DNA of 64,000 nt from Agromyces cerinus (GTDB taxonomy: Bacteria; Actinomycetota; Actinomycetes; Actinomycetales; Microbacteriaceae). Positions 32,507 to 42,790 of the stretch are shown piece after piece (position 1 is the first letter of the stretch; each line of letters begins with the position of its first letter). The DNA lies in NCBI RefSeq assembly GCF_016907835.1, contig NZ_JAFBCT010000001.1, positions 1,488,001 through 1,552,000 of the forward strand. The letters run 5' to 3'. The translations under genes and the position numbers were made by a program. The notes under the pieces are model-generated. The model was not told the origin of the DNA and made no database searches. It saw only the letters and a program-made list of their open reading frames with translations.

Positions 32507-33760
32507 TCACTCGGGAGTGGCAGCCGGCGCGACGTCGGTGACCGGATCGGTCACCGGCCTCCCACGATACAGACTCTCGAAGGTCGAGATCGTGCGCTGG
32601 ATGTCGTGTGCGGCGATCAGCCGGATCGACTCCTCCTTCAGCCTGCGGTACTCGGCCGGCGAGGCCTCGAGCACGATGCGGAGCTTCGCAGCGAGGTCTT
32701 CGGCGTTGCTGGGCTCGAAGAGGTATCCGTTCTCGCCGTCGTGCACGAGGTGCGGAAGCGCCATCGCGTTCGCCGCGACGACGGGCAGCGCCGAGGCCAT
32801 GGCCTCCATCGTCACGATGCTCTGCAGCTCGGCGATCGAGGGCATCGCGAGCACGGACGCGCGGTGGTAGGCCTCGCGGAGCTCGTCATCCGTCACATAG
32901 CCGGTGAACTTCACCCGGTCGGCGATGCCGAGTTCGACCGCCAGGTGCTCGAGGTTCTTCTTCTGGTCGCCGCCGCCGACGATCTCGACCTTGGCGTCGA
33001 GTTCCTTCGGCAACAACGTGAGCGCTCGCAGGAGCACGTCGATCTGCTTCTCGCCGGTGACTCGACCGACGAAGAGGATGCGGTTCTCGGTGCGCGGCTC
33101 CCAGCTCGGCGAATACTTGTGCGCATCGATGCCGCACGAGATCGCGTGCACGCCGACGAGACCGGTGTGCTTCTCGAGGAACTGCGCGGCCTTTCGGGTC
33201 GGCGTCGTCACTGCCTCGGCGCGGCCGAAGGTGCGACGTGCGGCCTTCCAGGCGAGACCGACCGCCCACTCCTGCCACGCCGCGGGCAGCAACGTGAACT
33301 CGAGCATGTTCTCGGGCATGAAGTGATTGGTGCCGACGATGCGGATGCCGCGCTTCTGCGCTTCGACCGAGAGGCCGCGGCCGGTGATGATGTGCGACTG
33401 GAAGTGCACCACGTCGGGCTTGACCTGGTCGATGACCCGGGCGCTGTTCTGCTTGATGCGCCACGGCAGCGCGAACCGCAGCCAGTCGTGCGGGTACCAA
33501 CGCCAGCTGCGGAGGCGGTGCGCCGTGATCTCCTGACCCTCGTGCACCTCCTTCCAGGTGCCGTGCTTGCGGTTGCCCGCAGGGGCCATGACGTGCACGT
33601 CGTGACCGCGCTCGGCGAGGCCTGCAGCGAGGCGTTCGGCGAAGCGTGCGGCGCCGTTGACGTCGGGGGCGAAGGTGTCGGCGCCGATCAGAACCGTGAG
33701 CGGTCGCTCGATCTCGGCTCCGGCGGTGCCGGGAGTACTCGCACCGGGGGTGTCTGACAC
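32507..33760 (-). CDS. Glycosyltransferase family 4
   Basis: The product is a 417-residue GT-B glycosyltransferase. The N-terminal acceptor domain has ADTFAPDVNGAARFAERLA (residues 27-45, the GT4 opening) and DVVHFQSHIITGRGL. The C-terminal nucleotide-sugar domain has ILFVGRVTGEKQIDVLLRAL (about 230-249) and SIAELQSIVTMEAMASALPVV, which holds the EX7E motif (E...E). The best family resemblance is to actinobacterial mannosyl/glucosyltransferases acting on lipids or polysaccharides; donor and acceptor cannot be told. It begins 169 bp from the divergently spaced DMT gene on the same strand and ends 10 bp before the CAU tRNA. Confidence 0.88.
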   Translation of the reverse strand: MSDTPGASTPGTAGAEIERPLTVLIGADTFAPDVNGAARFAERLAAGLAERGHDVHVMAPAGNRKHGTWKEVHEGQEITAHRLRSWRWYPHDWLRFALPWRIKQNSARVIDQVKPDVVHFQSHIITGRGLSVEAQKRGIRIVGTNHFMPENMLEFTLLPAAWQEWAVGLAWKAARRTFGRAEAVTTPTRKAAQFLEKHTGLVGVHAISCGIDAHKYSPSWEPRTENRILFVGRVTGEKQIDVLLRALTLLPKELDAKVEIVGGGDQKKNLEHLAVELGIADRVKFTGYVTDDELREAYHRASVLAMPSIAELQSIVTMEAMASALPVVAANAMALPHLVHDGENGYLFEPSNAEDLAAKLRIVLEASPAEYRRLKEESIRLIAAHDIQRTISTFESLYRGRPVTDPVTDVAPAATPE

Positions 33761-33929
33761 GTGGGGTTGTTCCTCACCATTTCAAGGGATCGAGGGCGAT
33801 CGGCCCTCGTCGGGGCATCGGGGCGCTGCGATAGGCGGCTCGACGCGCGGACTGAATCCGACGATAGTCTACGCAGCGCACCGGATGCTCCCCTGTGCGC
33901 GCATGTCGTCGGAGCAGCCGACACTCAGC

Positions 33930-34847
33930 TCACAGGCGCGTCTGGGGGTGGTTTCGGGCAAGTTGGAAGACGCCCCACACCGCGATGACCCCGGCCACGA
34001 TGAACACGCCGATCGCCCAGAGCGGCGCCTGCGACGCCTCACCGAGCACGGCGATGCCGATCGCCACGGCCACCATCGGGTCGACGACCGTCAGCCCCGC
34101 GATGACCAGGTCGGGCGGGCCCGACGCGTACGCGTTCTGCACGAAGTACGCGCCGAGTGCGGCGGCGCCCAGCAGCCCGATCAGGCAGAGTGCGGTGAGC
34201 CATTCGAACTCGCCCTGCTCCACCCGGCCGATCACGACCTTGGCGAGGGTGGCCACGAAGCCGTAGAGCACGCCGGCCATGATGACGTAGTAGATGGCGC
34301 GGATGTGCTGGCGGAACAGCGCGAACGTGACACCGGAGGCCGCGAGCACGATGGCGAGGATGATCAGGATCGTGATCAGTTGCCGCTCGGTGACCGGCTT
34401 GTCGACGGCCGTGAACGCGGCGACGCCGACGAAGAGGAACACGCCGCCCACGCACATCACGATCGCCGTGATCGACTTCCGATTCAGCTTCACGTGATTG
34501 ATGCGCGAGTTGAGGATCGACGTGATGACGAGCGCGATGGCGCCGAGCGGCTGCACCACGATGAGCGGGGCGAAGTAGAGGCTCGACAGCTGGAAGACGA
34601 TCGCGAGACCGAGCATGACCGTGCCGAGTACCCACGAGGGTCGCGCGAGGAGCAGCGTGAGCTGCTTGAAGTTCAGCCCCTTGCCGAAGCTGTCGACGGT
34701 GCGCGACTCGACCTTGACCACGCCTCGGTGCTGGAACTGCGCTCCGAGGGAGAGGAACACCGCGCCGACGAGGGCGAGCGGGATCCCGATGAACTGGGTG
34801 GGGTCGAGTGCGATCTGCTCGGTGAGGTCGCTCAGGTCCGGTTCCAC
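33930..34847 (-). CDS. DMT-superfamily (EamA/NIPA-like) membrane transporter
   Basis: The product has 305 residues with nine to ten hydrophobic helices spread along the whole length, arranged as two EamA-like halves (about 18-150 and 165-290). Typical features are VQPLGAIALVITSILN (about 97-112) and VVDPMVAVAIGIAVLGE near residue 262. Actinobacterial members of this DMT/NIPA-like branch have no known substrate; Mg2+ has been suggested for eukaryotic NIPA. Only the first dozen residues precede the first helix. It is divergent from peptide deformylase across 40 bp. Confidence 0.78.
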   Translation of the reverse strand: MEPDLSDLTEQIALDPTQFIGIPLALVGAVFLSLGAQFQHRGVVKVESRTVDSFGKGLNFKQLTLLLARPSWVLGTVMLGLAIVFQLSSLYFAPLIVVQPLGAIALVITSILNSRINHVKLNRKSITAIVMCVGGVFLFVGVAAFTAVDKPVTERQLITILIILAIVLAASGVTFALFRQHIRAIYYVIMAGVLYGFVATLAKVVIGRVEQGEFEWLTALCLIGLLGAAALGAYFVQNAYASGPPDLVIAGLTVVDPMVAVAIGIAVLGEASQAPLWAIGVFIVAGVIAVWGVFQLARNHPQTRL

Positions 34848-34887
34848 GCATCGACCCTACCCGTTCCGTGCCGGATATCCTTGCCGA

Positions 34888-35451
34888 ATGGCCGTGCTCC
34901 CCATTCGAATCGCCGGTGACCCGGTGCTGCATTCCCCCGCCCTCCCCATCGAGGAGATCGACGACGAGATCCGCACCCTCGTGGCCGACATGTTCGACAC
35001 GATGGACGCTGCGCCGGGCGTCGGGCTCGCCGGCCCGCAGGTCGGCGTCGGGTTGCGACTCTTCACCTACGGATGGGTCGACGAAGACGGCACGCGCTGG
35101 CGTGGCGTCGCGATCAACCCCGAACTCTGGATCTCGCCGCCTCCTGCCGGCGAGCCCGACATCGATGAGGAGGAGGGCTGCCTCTCCTTCCCCGGCGAGC
35201 GATTCGGGCTGCGGCGCGCCGAGCGCGCGATCCTCCGCGCGACCGACCTCGACGGCGAGCGGTTCGAGATCGAGGCCGAGGGATGGCTCGCGCGCATCTT
35301 CCAGCACGAGTACGACCACCTCGACGGCACGCTCTACACCGACCGCCTCGGTGAGCGCGATCAGCGCATCGTCGCGAAGATCACCCGCAAGCTCGGCTGG
35401 GGCAAGCCCGGCGCGCAATGGATGCCGGGCGTCGACGACCTCGAGGCCTGA
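34888..35451 (+). CDS. def: Peptide deformylase
   Basis: This Fe/Zn enzyme removes the formyl group from nascent N-terminal methionine. It has 187 residues. The three family motifs are present: GVGLAGPQVG (about residues 44-53), EGCLS with metal ligand C98, and HEYDH with H140, catalytic E141 and H144. The second Gly of GLAGPQ replaces the more common Ala. The ATG at 34888 gives the usual N-terminus. No fmt or other translation gene is adjacent, so this may be one of two def genes in the genome. Confidence 0.93.
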   Translation: MAVLPIRIAGDPVLHSPALPIEEIDDEIRTLVADMFDTMDAAPGVGLAGPQVGVGLRLFTYGWVDEDGTRWRGVAINPELWISPPPAGEPDIDEEEGCLSFPGERFGLRRAERAILRATDLDGERFEIEAEGWLARIFQHEYDHLDGTLYTDRLGERDQRIVAKITRKLGWGKPGAQWMPGVDDLEA

Positions 35452-35487
35452 GCACCGCCAGACCAGCGGATGCCGCGTGGCGCCGGT

Positions 35488-35793
35488 TCACCCGAGTGCG
35501 CGGATGCCCGCGGCGACGAGCGCGGCGACCGCCACGACCACGATGAACGGCACCCTGAGCGCGTAGAGCGCTGCCGCGACGATCAGCGCGGGAACGCGGG
35601 CGTCGATCACGATGTCCTGGCCGACACCGAGCGTCTGCACCGCGATGAGTGCGGCGAGCAGCGCGACGGTCAGGAGGTCGGCGATGCGCGCAGGTCGTTC
35701 GCGCTCGAGGAACCCGGCAGGCACGAGGTGCCCGACGAGCTTGAGGGCGAGGGTCGCCGCACTGGCGATGAGGATGATGTGCCACGTGGTCAC
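35488..35793 (-). CDS. azlD: AzlD-family branched-chain amino-acid exporter subunit
   Basis: The product is a 101-residue membrane protein with three to four helices. It contains the conserved start TWHIILIASAATLALKLVGH and a central ALLAALIAVQTL helix. AzlD is the small partner of AzlC; the pair exports branched-chain amino acids (BrnFE type). The GTG start at 35793 overlaps the stop of azlC by 4 nt, showing translational coupling. Confidence 0.85.
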   Translation of the reverse strand: MTTWHIILIASAATLALKLVGHLVPAGFLERERPARIADLLTVALLAALIAVQTLGVGQDIVIDARVPALIVAAALYALRVPFIVVVAVAALVAAGIRALG

Positions 35794-36551
35794 GACGCGC
35801 GCCGCCGATCGAAGAGATTGAACCAGCCGACGACGACCGCGACCACGGCCGCGACGAGCACGGGAAGCCCGGGCATGAGCACCGGTGTGGTGAGGGTTGC
35901 GACGACCGCCGCCGCCACCGCGACCGCGCCGGCCTGGAATCGCTTGAGTCGCGGCCACAGGAGCCCGAGGAAGGCCGCGGCCGCCGCGGCATCCAGCCCC
36001 CATGCCCGCGTGTCGCCGATCGCGTCGCCGATGAGTGCGCCGACGAGCGTCGTGAGGTTCCAGCCGACGAAGATCGTGATGCCGGTCACCCAGAAGCCGA
36101 CGCGGGCGGCGCGATCGCTCGGCTGAGCGAGCGCCACCGCCGTCGACTCGTCGATCGTGACCCACGCCGCAGCGACGCGTCGCCAGATGCTGCCGCGCCC
36201 GGTGGCCGGATCGACGTCGTCGACGATCGGCTTCATGCGCATGCCGTAGACCACGTTGCGGATGCCGAGCATCGCAGCCGTGGCGATCGCGGACCCGCCC
36301 GCGGCGACTCCCCCGCTCGCGAGCACGCCCACGAGTGCGAACTGCGAGCCGCCAGTGAACATCACGAGGCTGAGGAAGCATGTCTGCCAGATGTCGAGGC
36401 CCGCGGCCACTGAGAGGGCTCCGAACGAGACGCCGTAGATCGCGGTCGCGAGCCCGACGGCGAGGCTGTCGCGGATGGCCGTCGAGCGCTCGGCGGCAGC
36501 GCCCGCGCCGTCGCCGGCGGCAGACGCGTCGGCGGCGGTGCGCTCGTCCAC
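35790..36551 (-). CDS. azlC: AzlC-family branched-chain amino-acid exporter subunit
   Basis: The product has 253 residues with about six to seven transmembrane helices after a 25-residue Ala/Gly-rich cytoplasmic start. The family motif YGVSFGALSVAAGLDIWQT is followed by SLVMFTGGSQFALVG (about residues 60-75), then AAMLGIRNVVYGMRM and WVTIDESTAVAL. It acts with the coupled downstream AzlD. It is divergent from the GNAT gene across 83 bp. A regulatory Lrp-type gene, common beside brnFE, is not present. Confidence 0.9.
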   Translation of the reverse strand: MDERTAADASAAGDGAGAAAERSTAIRDSLAVGLATAIYGVSFGALSVAAGLDIWQTCFLSLVMFTGGSQFALVGVLASGGVAAGGSAIATAAMLGIRNVVYGMRMKPIVDDVDPATGRGSIWRRVAAAWVTIDESTAVALAQPSDRAARVGFWVTGITIFVGWNLTTLVGALIGDAIGDTRAWGLDAAAAAAFLGLLWPRLKRFQAGAVAVAAAVVATLTTPVLMPGLPVLVAAVVAVVVGWFNLFDRRRAS

Positions 36552-36634
36552 GGACCCTCCTTCTTCCGCTCCTCAGAATATCGGGACGCCTGTGCCCCGA
36601 CTGGCGCTCGACAGACCTCCGCTAGCGTTGGCGG

Positions 36635-37120
36635 GTGCTCACCTTCGTGCAGGTCGACCCGACGACCGAGTCCTCGCGCCTGATCCTCCGCCGCTACTAC
36701 GACGACATCATCGGCCGCTACAACGGGCGGCCCGCGACGGACTCCGAGATCGAGGAGACGCTCGCCGACGAGCCGAGCGATGACCTCCGCGGCGAGACCG
36801 GAGCATTCGTCGTCGCCCGCGACGGGCACGAGGTGCTCGGATGCGCCGGAGTCCGCTACATCGACGCCGAAGTCGGTGAACTCACTCGCGTCTTCATCAC
36901 GTCTGAAGCACGCGGCCGCGGGCTCGGAGCGGCGCTGATCGGCGAGGTCGAGCGCGTCGCCGAACGGCGCGGGGTACGACGCATACGACTCGAAGTGCGC
37001 GGTGACCTGGTCGAGGCGCAGCGCCTGTATCGTCGCGCGGGGTATCGGGAGGTTGCGGCGTTCAGCGATGGACCGTACGCCGACCACTGGATGGCCAAGG
37101 ATCTCGTCGAGCACGGGTGA
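36635..37120 (+). CDS. GNAT-family N-acetyltransferase
   Basis: The product is a 161-residue single-domain acetyltransferase. The acetyl-CoA-binding motif is ITSEARGRGLGAALIGEVER (about residues 88-107, the R-x-x-G-x-G/A type), preceded by strand VGELTRVFI and followed by IRLEVRGDLVEAQRLYRRAGY. The substrate is unknown. GTG start 36635. It is convergent with the large metallophosphoesterase gene and shares a bidirectional terminator with it. Confidence 0.85.
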   Translation: MLTFVQVDPTTESSRLILRRYYDDIIGRYNGRPATDSEIEETLADEPSDDLRGETGAFVVARDGHEVLGCAGVRYIDAEVGELTRVFITSEARGRGLGAALIGEVERVAERRGVRRIRLEVRGDLVEAQRLYRRAGYREVAAFSDGPYADHWMAKDLVEHG

Positions 37121-37145
37121 GCCGACACGGTCGTGTCGAGGAGCC

Positions 37146-37181
37146 GTCGGGCGGCCGGCGCACTCGCGCCGACCGCCCGAC
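37146..37181. terminator. Bidirectional terminator hairpin
   Basis: A 16-bp stem with a single mismatch (GTCGGGCGG then CGGCGC, against GCGCCGA and CCGCCCGAC) around an ACTC loop lies between the converging GNAT and metallophosphoesterase genes. U-tracts are weak, as is common in actinobacteria. Confidence 0.7.
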
Positions 37182-37191
37182 AGAGCGGGAT

Positions 37192-40100
37192 CTATCCGCA
37201 GGACCTCCGCTCGTACTCCACGTAGCGCGTGGTCGTGACTTCCTCCCCGTCGATCTCTGCGGTCGCCGTCACCGTCACCTCACCGGCCGGAAGCACCTGC
37301 TTCCGTGTCGAGAACGGGTGGAACGCCTTCTCGCCGGGGGCGATGCCGTCGAACGACTTGTCGCCGAACTCGGTGGCCATCGAGACGTCGATCGGAACCT
37401 CCTCGGCGTTGACCACCTTGACGGACAGCTTCGCGTTCGGACCGGCGCAACGACTCCCGACCGTCACGTCCATGGCGAGCTCCCGCGCGGGTTCGGGCCT
37501 CGCGGTGAAGGCGTGGATCGATCCGTCGTCGGTCAGCGCGTACAGCCAGTCACCACTCACCGAGAGCGCCGAGGCGACGCCGCCACCGAGGTCGTACGAG
37601 GCGACCAGCGAACCGTTCGCCCGGTCGAGGGCGAGCAGGCGGCCGTCCCAGGTCCCGGCGTAGACCATGGTTTCTGTGACGAGCGGATGCATCGTCGGAG
37701 ATCCGACGGCGTCAGCACCGCATCCTGCCCTTCCGGGGTCGTCGGACGGTGCCTCGCCTGGCAGATACCCGACCTCCGTCGCCCAGATCGGGGTGCTCGG
37801 GGTCTCCGACGCGGTGTCGTACGCCCTGATGACCCCGTCGATCGCCGCGACGTAGGCGATCTCGCCGCGGATGGCCGGACTCGTGACCGGCGGCGGACCG
37901 GGCTCGCACTTCTCGCCGGAGAGGGCGGCGTGCCACAGCACGTGCCCGTCACCGGGATCATGCGCACGGACGCCGTCCTTCGTGACCGTCACGACCTTCG
38001 GTTCGCCCTGTTCGGGATCCGTGAGCGCCGGTGACGACATGCTCTGCAGTCCGCCATTCGTGCCCGTGGAGCTAGTCTGCTGACAGGTCGACAGGTCGAG
38101 CCCGATGAGCGTCTCGCTCGAACCGCTGTGCATCCAGGCACGGTTGCTCCCGGGCACGCGCACCGCCGTGCTGTGGAACTCGCCCCATGCCGCCGGAGCG
38201 GAGAATCCACCGGGCAGCTTGCTGCCGTCTGACGCGTCGCGGCAGATCACACGGCCGTATTCCTGGTACACCGCGACGGCACGCCCCTCGGCAGGGAGGT
38301 CGAAGACGCTCACGGGTCCGCCGGCGCGTCCGTACCTTCGCACCGACGTCGCCTGGCGGTGCTCGTCGTCGATGGTCTCCCAGGCGACGGCTCCCGTTTC
38401 GGCATCGAGCGCGTAGAGCCGCGCGTTCGACGTCGTGATGTACACCTTGCCCTCGTGCAGGGACGGTGCCGACTCCGCATCGCCGTCGAGGTAGGTGCGC
38501 CAGAGCTCGGCACCGGTGCGGGCGTCGTAGGCCAGCATCATGCTGTACGGCGAATCGAACGCCTCCGACGCGACGATGACTCGCCCGTCGGCGATGACCG
38601 AGCCATTGAGGTTGAACTGCTCACCGGTGTTCTGGACCCATTGCAGGTCGAGTTCGGCGCCCGGATCCGTCGCTGCCGACGACCGTCCGGCCTCGGTGCC
38701 GCCCTGCCGTACCCAGTCCCCGTCGAACGCAGGTTCCTCGTCTGCCGCCTTCGTGACGCTGAACGAGGTCGATCGCTCGGGCCATCCGTTTCCGTCGGTG
38801 CCGACGACCGCAAGGTCTGCAGTGTAGTCACCGGCGCGGAGTGCCGGAATCTCGCTCACCGCGCGCGTCCAGGAGGTTCGTGCCGGCGGGCATGGTTCGG
38901 GCCCATCACCGCCAGGCTCCACGTAGCAGTTCTCGCGACCGAGTGCGGCTGCGTCCCCGCCGAACGCGAGGTCCTCGGTCCAGACCACCCGTCCTCGAGC
39001 GTCCTGCACCGTGACCGTGGCCGTAGCAGGTGTGCGTCCGTCGTCCTCCGCGTAGACCTGCACCGGGACGGGACTGCCCGCATCGAATCGGCCTCCCTCT
39101 CCCGGGCTCACGAGTGCGGCATCGTCATCGATCTCGAATTGCCGGTGCGTGCCGAACACGAGTCCGCGGTCTTCGTTCTCAGGCGTCGACTCGTCATCGG
39201 TGATGGCCGAGAAGTCCAGGATCTTGTAGTCGGGGCGGGCGCCATCGATTCCGTAGGTGCCCTGGTTGTTGATCTCGACCGAACGGGCGAACGCTCCCCG
39301 GCGGTACTCCGCCTGCTGATTGTGCCCGGCTGCGAACATGCGCGTGTCGTAGCGGGCGAGTTCATCGACGATCGGCTGCATCCCGGCGCCCGGACCCCAC
39401 TTCGTGAACAGGGAACGGTGCGCGAAGACCAGCACCTGCTTGCCCTCCGCGTGACGCTTGAGGTCCTCCTTGAGCCACGCGAGCTGCGGTGCGAGGCCGC
39501 GTGCGTCGTAGTTGTCCTCGAGCACCACGACATGGCGGCCGTTGCGGTCGAACGAGTACCACTCCGGGCCCATGTTCTGTCGCCAGAACTCCATGCTTCC
39601 GCCGTATCCCGAAGCACCGGCGGGCCCGCCGACGTCGTGATTGCCCATGACTGGATAGAACGGATGTCCGAGGCCTCCGTTACGCAGTCCGTCGCGGAGC
39701 ACGTCGTAGCCCTTCTGCCGTCGCTCCGTCGCCGCGTAGTCGGTCACGGTCAGGTCTCCGGTCGTGATCGTGAAGCTCGCGTCGTCGACCTCGGAGAGCG
39801 TGTGGACCCGCGCGGTCCATGCCGCGAGGGATTCCGCCGCCCGCTCGTCGGTGAAGCCGACCACCTCGGTGTCGGAGACCATCAGCCACGTCTCCGTCGG
39901 GTCGGCGGCGTGCTCGTCGGGGACGAGACCGAGGTCGACGCCCTCGGCGGCAGAGCCGCTCGTGTCGACCTTCGAGAAGAACTGCGGTACGAAGTCGTCG
40001 CGCAGGGTCGGCGTGAAGCCGTCGGGCGAGACGACGCTGACCAGGTCGGTCGCGCGGCGGGCGGGATCGATGTCGATCTGATAGCGACCGTTCTCATCGG

Positions 40101-41187
40101 TCGTGGCCCAGACCTGGCCGTCCGTCACTGAGAGCCCCGCCATGCCGGGCTCACCGTCGTCGCGTGTGCCGTCCGCGTCCTGGTCGGTGTACACGATTCC
40201 GCTGACCGGCACCGTGGTGCCGGTGTTCGCCCGTGGCGCGACGGTGAACGTGATGGGAGCGACGATGGGGTCGTATCCGTCATTGGCGAGGAAATGCGCC
40301 TTCCAGGTGCCGGCCTCGAGGCCGCTGAAGGTGACCGTGCCCGACGGGCCGGCCGTGTACTTCCACATCGTCGCAGCCACGGGACCCGGTTGGTCTGTCG
40401 GCCGGTAGATCCCCACCCAGTTCGTCGACGACGGCGTGTCCGTCTTGTAGTTGAACGTCAGCGCATCGCCTTCCTTCGGATTCTGCGTCACGAGCACCAG
40501 GTCGTCTGGCACCTCGGTCGCAGTGGCGGCGTAGCCCGGCACCAGCGCCAGGACGAGCGCGCCGGCGAGTACGCCGGCGACGCCACGGACCCGACGAGTG
40601 CGCGATGGGCGTCCGTTCGTCGAATCAACAGCGTTCCGACGCGTGCTCGCTTCGGCTCGGAACTTCCGAGACTGCAGCATCCACCACACGCCGAACGCCA
40701 CGGCGGCTGCAGCCACAAGGCCTGCGAGCACCATCAGGAGGAACGGGATGGACGGCGCAACAGGATGCGCGCCACCCGCGTCGACCACGGGCATCGAGGG
40801 ATCCGCGTTCACGGTCATCCCGTCGAAGTCCGTGACCACACGATTCAGACCCGCCGACTCGACCAGCGCAGAGAGGTCGAGCTGCGAGACCCGGCACGCC
40901 CAGTTGAGCTCGACGACGACGCCACCGGGTGCGCCGACCGAGGAACCCGGGAACGCGGCAGCGTCGGCAGCGCAAGGGCCCGCGACCCGGGCCGCGACGA
41001 AGTCGGCAGCGGTCTCGACATCGACGACGTCCTCAGGCAACGTCAGCACGGCCATCGATGACGAACCCGTGCGAACCACGATCTCGGCCTGATGCTCGCC
41101 GACGTGAGCGGATGCGGGGAGAGGGACCAACGCTATTGCGAGCCCAACCAGTAAGGAGACGGCAGAGAGCCGTAGAGAGGTTTTCAC
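37192..41187 (-). CDS. Large secreted calcineurin-like metallophosphoesterase with PQQ-like beta-propeller
   Basis: About 1331 residues. The N-terminal signal peptide (LSAVSLLVG...PLPASAHVG) leads into a 140-residue domain and then a transmembrane helix ([20 protein letters not shown]). A second hydrophobic, signal-like stretch ([20 protein letters not shown], about residues 208-227) follows. Next come an Ig-like region, a MetallophosN-type repeat ([19 protein letters not shown]), a calcineurin-like core with [23 protein letters not shown] and AGHNQQ, and a PQQ-like propeller (for example [13 protein letters not shown]). Two usual metal ligands are changed: the first motif reads SDTE rather than DxH, and GHxH reads GHNQ. 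GTG 41187 is used as start; GTG 41226 is the alternative. It lies downstream of the HupE-like gene. Confidence 0.8.
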   Translation of the reverse strand: MKTSLRLSAVSLLVGLAIALVPLPASAHVGEHQAEIVVRTGSSSMAVLTLPEDVVDVETAADFVAARVAGPCAADAAAFPGSSVGAPGGVVVELNWACRVSQLDLSALVESAGLNRVVTDFDGMTVNADPSMPVVDAGGAHPVAPSIPFLLMVLAGLVAAAAVAFGVWWMLQSRKFRAEASTRRNAVDSTNGRPSRTRRVRGVAGVLAGALVLALVPGYAATATEVPDDLVLVTQNPKEGDALTFNYKTDTPSSTNWVGIYRPTDQPGPVAATMWKYTAGPSGTVTFSGLEAGTWKAHFLANDGYDPIVAPITFTVAPRANTGTTVPVSGIVYTDQDADGTRDDGEPGMAGLSVTDGQVWATTDENGRYQIDIDPARRATDLVSVVSPDGFTPTLRDDFVPQFFSKVDTSGSAAEGVDLGLVPDEHAADPTETWLMVSDTEVVGFTDERAAESLAAWTARVHTLSEVDDASFTITTGDLTVTDYAATERRQKGYDVLRDGLRNGGLGHPFYPVMGNHDVGGPAGASGYGGSMEFWRQNMGPEWYSFDRNGRHVVVLEDNYDARGLAPQLAWLKEDLKRHAEGKQVLVFAHRSLFTKWGPGAGMQPIVDELARYDTRMFAAGHNQQAEYRRGAFARSVEINNQGTYGIDGARPDYKILDFSAITDDESTPENEDRGLVFGTHRQFEIDDDAALVSPGEGGRFDAGSPVPVQVYAEDDGRTPATATVTVQDARGRVVWTEDLAFGGDAAALGRENCYVEPGGDGPEPCPPARTSWTRAVSEIPALRAGDYTADLAVVGTDGNGWPERSTSFSVTKAADEEPAFDGDWVRQGGTEAGRSSAATDPGAELDLQWVQNTGEQFNLNGSVIADGRVIVASEAFDSPYSMMLAYDARTGAELWRTYLDGDAESAPSLHEGKVYITTSNARLYALDAETGAVAWETIDDEHRQATSVRRYGRAGGPVSVFDLPAEGRAVAVYQEYGRVICRDASDGSKLPGGFSAPAAWGEFHSTAVRVPGSNRAWMHSGSSETLIGLDLSTCQQTSSTGTNGGLQSMSSPALTDPEQGEPKVVTVTKDGVRAHDPGDGHVLWHAALSGEKCEPGPPPVTSPAIRGEIAYVAAIDGVIRAYDTASETPSTPIWATEVGYLPGEAPSDDPGRAGCGADAVGSPTMHPLVTETMVYAGTWDGRLLALDRANGSLVASYDLGGGVASALSVSGDWLYALTDDGSIHAFTARPEPARELAMDVTVGSRCAGPNAKLSVKVVNAEEVPIDVSMATEFGDKSFDGIAPGEKAFHPFSTRKQVLPAGEVTVTATAEIDGEEVTTTRYVEYERRSCG

Positions 41188-41284
41188 AGCAGCGAGCGTA
41201 GGGACATCCTGAATTGCGGATGCCACATGAACTGAGTGTTCGTCAGGAGTTCACCGTCCCATTCCCGGACCATCGTCACTGCAC

Positions 41285-42490
41285 TCATCCGATGCCGAGC
41301 ACGCGCTGCACGAACCACACGAGACCGATCAGCGCGACCCCTGACGCGATGACGGCCCCGCCGATGATCGAACTCGTCGGAGCCTGTCGGCGCCACAGCC
41401 CGAGCAGCGGGAAGAGCGTGACGATGATCCCGACCTGCACGGCCTCGATGCCCAGGTTGAACACGAGCAACGACCAGAGGAGCGGCCACGAGAACGGCTC
41501 GTCGATGCCGAGCGCACCGGCGAACCCGAGTCCGTGCATGAGCCCGAACCCGAATACGACCGCGAGCCTGGCCCAATCGCCGACGTCGAGACGGGTCCTG
41601 CCCGGCTGCACGACGAGTGACGCCGCCCGATCGCGACGTGCGCGCCAGAGGTACCACACTGCGACCACGGCGATCGACAACGCGATGACCGGCTCGACGA
41701 GCGCCGCGGGAACCGAGATGATGCCGAGCGCCGCGAAGGTGAAGGTGACCGAGTGAGCGACCGTGAACGCGGTCGCCGCCATCACCACGTCCCGAAGGCG
41801 CCGCGACCCGATGATGAGTGCGAGCAGGAAGAGAAGGTGATCGATGCCGTAGAGCAGATGTTCGGCACCGAGGACGAAGTACTGCGAGAACCGCTCGATC
41901 AACGGCTGCTCCGTGTCGAACTCCGGCGCCTCGCGATTCAGCGTCGCGGTGCTCGTGCGCCCATCGAGTCGATACTCGACGATCGTGACGGTGCCCCGCA
42001 CGAACTGCTCCTCATCGGGGAAGAGCGTGCTGCGGAATGCGTGAGTGGCAGCCGGCTCGCACGCGAAGTCGAGCGTGAGGAGCGCGTAGGGAACGTCGTG
42101 CCGCTCGATCACCCCGAGGGCGCCGGACTGCGCGGGCTCGCACGCTCGTCCATTCGCGCTCACCGCGAAACGGTCGGTCACGTAGCCGACGATGGCGTCG
42201 GCATGCGCGTTGAGCGCCGACGACTCCTCTCCCGTCCCGAACGCCGCCATCCCTTCGTCGAAGAACTGCGGCACGTCTCGGCTCCCCGCCACTGAAGCGA
42301 CGAGCAGGTCGTACTCGAGACCGATCTCGGTGCGGACATGGTCGGCGCCCGGTGCGGTGGCATCGACGTAGACGACCGTCGAGAACCCGTGCGCCGCACC
42401 CGGCGCCGCGGGCATGACGGCGGCGATGACGACGATCACCAGTGCGACGATCGGGATGAGGGCACGTCGAATGCCGATACGGATGGACAT
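41285..42490 (-). CDS. HupE/UreJ-like membrane protein with exported N-terminal domain
   Basis: The product has 401 residues. A signal peptide (IVALVIVVIAAVMPAAPGAA) precedes an external domain of about 160 residues. The C-terminal half has six to seven helices carrying the HupE_UreJ_2 pattern GAEHLLYGIDHLLFLLAL (His and Asp residues inside the membrane) and FGLMHGLGFAGAL. HupE/UreJ proteins are nickel or cobalt permeases or accessory proteins in hydrogenase/urease systems; this longer type is found without those enzymes and its metal is unknown. ATG 42490 has GGAG 5 nt upstream. It is probably co-transcribed with the metallophosphoesterase 97 bp downstream. Confidence 0.82.
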   Translation of the reverse strand: MSIRIGIRRALIPIVALVIVVIAAVMPAAPGAAHGFSTVVYVDATAPGADHVRTEIGLEYDLLVASVAGSRDVPQFFDEGMAAFGTGEESSALNAHADAIVGYVTDRFAVSANGRACEPAQSGALGVIERHDVPYALLTLDFACEPAATHAFRSTLFPDEEQFVRGTVTIVEYRLDGRTSTATLNREAPEFDTEQPLIERFSQYFVLGAEHLLYGIDHLLFLLALIIGSRRLRDVVMAATAFTVAHSVTFTFAALGIISVPAALVEPVIALSIAVVAVWYLWRARRDRAASLVVQPGRTRLDVGDWARLAVVFGFGLMHGLGFAGALGIDEPFSWPLLWSLLVFNLGIEAVQVGIIVTLFPLLGLWRRQAPTSSIIGGAVIASGVALIGLVWFVQRVLGIG

Positions 42491-42590
42491 CTGGCTCCTT
42501 CGTAGAACGCAGATGCTCCAACAATCGAGTGAACGGAATCTGGCCGGACGAGAAACGGAGGCTGCAGTGCGATCCGACCCCGAGGCAACG

Positions 42591-42620
42591 AAAAAGCCCC
42601 GCATTCATGGAATGCGGGGC
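42591..42620 (-). terminator. Intrinsic terminator downstream of tRNA-Asn
   Basis: On the minus strand GCCCCGCATTC pairs with GAATGCGGGGC around a short CAT loop and is followed by TTTTTC, a textbook rho-independent terminator. It ends tRNA-Asn transcription before the HupE-like gene's promoter region. Confidence 0.85.
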
Positions 42621-42626
42621 TTGTCG

Positions 42627-42699
42627 CTCCCCCACTTGGACTCGAACCAAGAACCTACCGGTTAACAGCCGATTGCTCTGCCAATTGAGCTATGGAGGA
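42627..42699 (-). tRNA. tRNA-Asn (anticodon GUU)
   Basis: A 73-nt cloverleaf on the minus strand. Acceptor TCCTCCA pairs with TGGGGGA (one T-G wobble), discriminator G. The anticodon stem ATCGG/CCGGT encloses CTGTTAA (GTT). The T-arm holds TTGGTTCGAGTCCAA. CCA is not encoded; a strong terminator follows. Confidence 0.95.
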
Positions 42700-42790
42700 T
42701 CGCTTGTTCAGCGATGGATACTCTAGCAAAAGGTTCGCCCGACTCCCAATCCGAGGCCCCCTCGAGAATGCCGAGCCCGAGGTGACCGAC

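Noticed and set aside
38359..40131. 590-codon plus-strand frame within the metallophosphoesterase gene
   Set aside because: High-GC antisense shadow; the minus-strand gene has clear motifs throughout.
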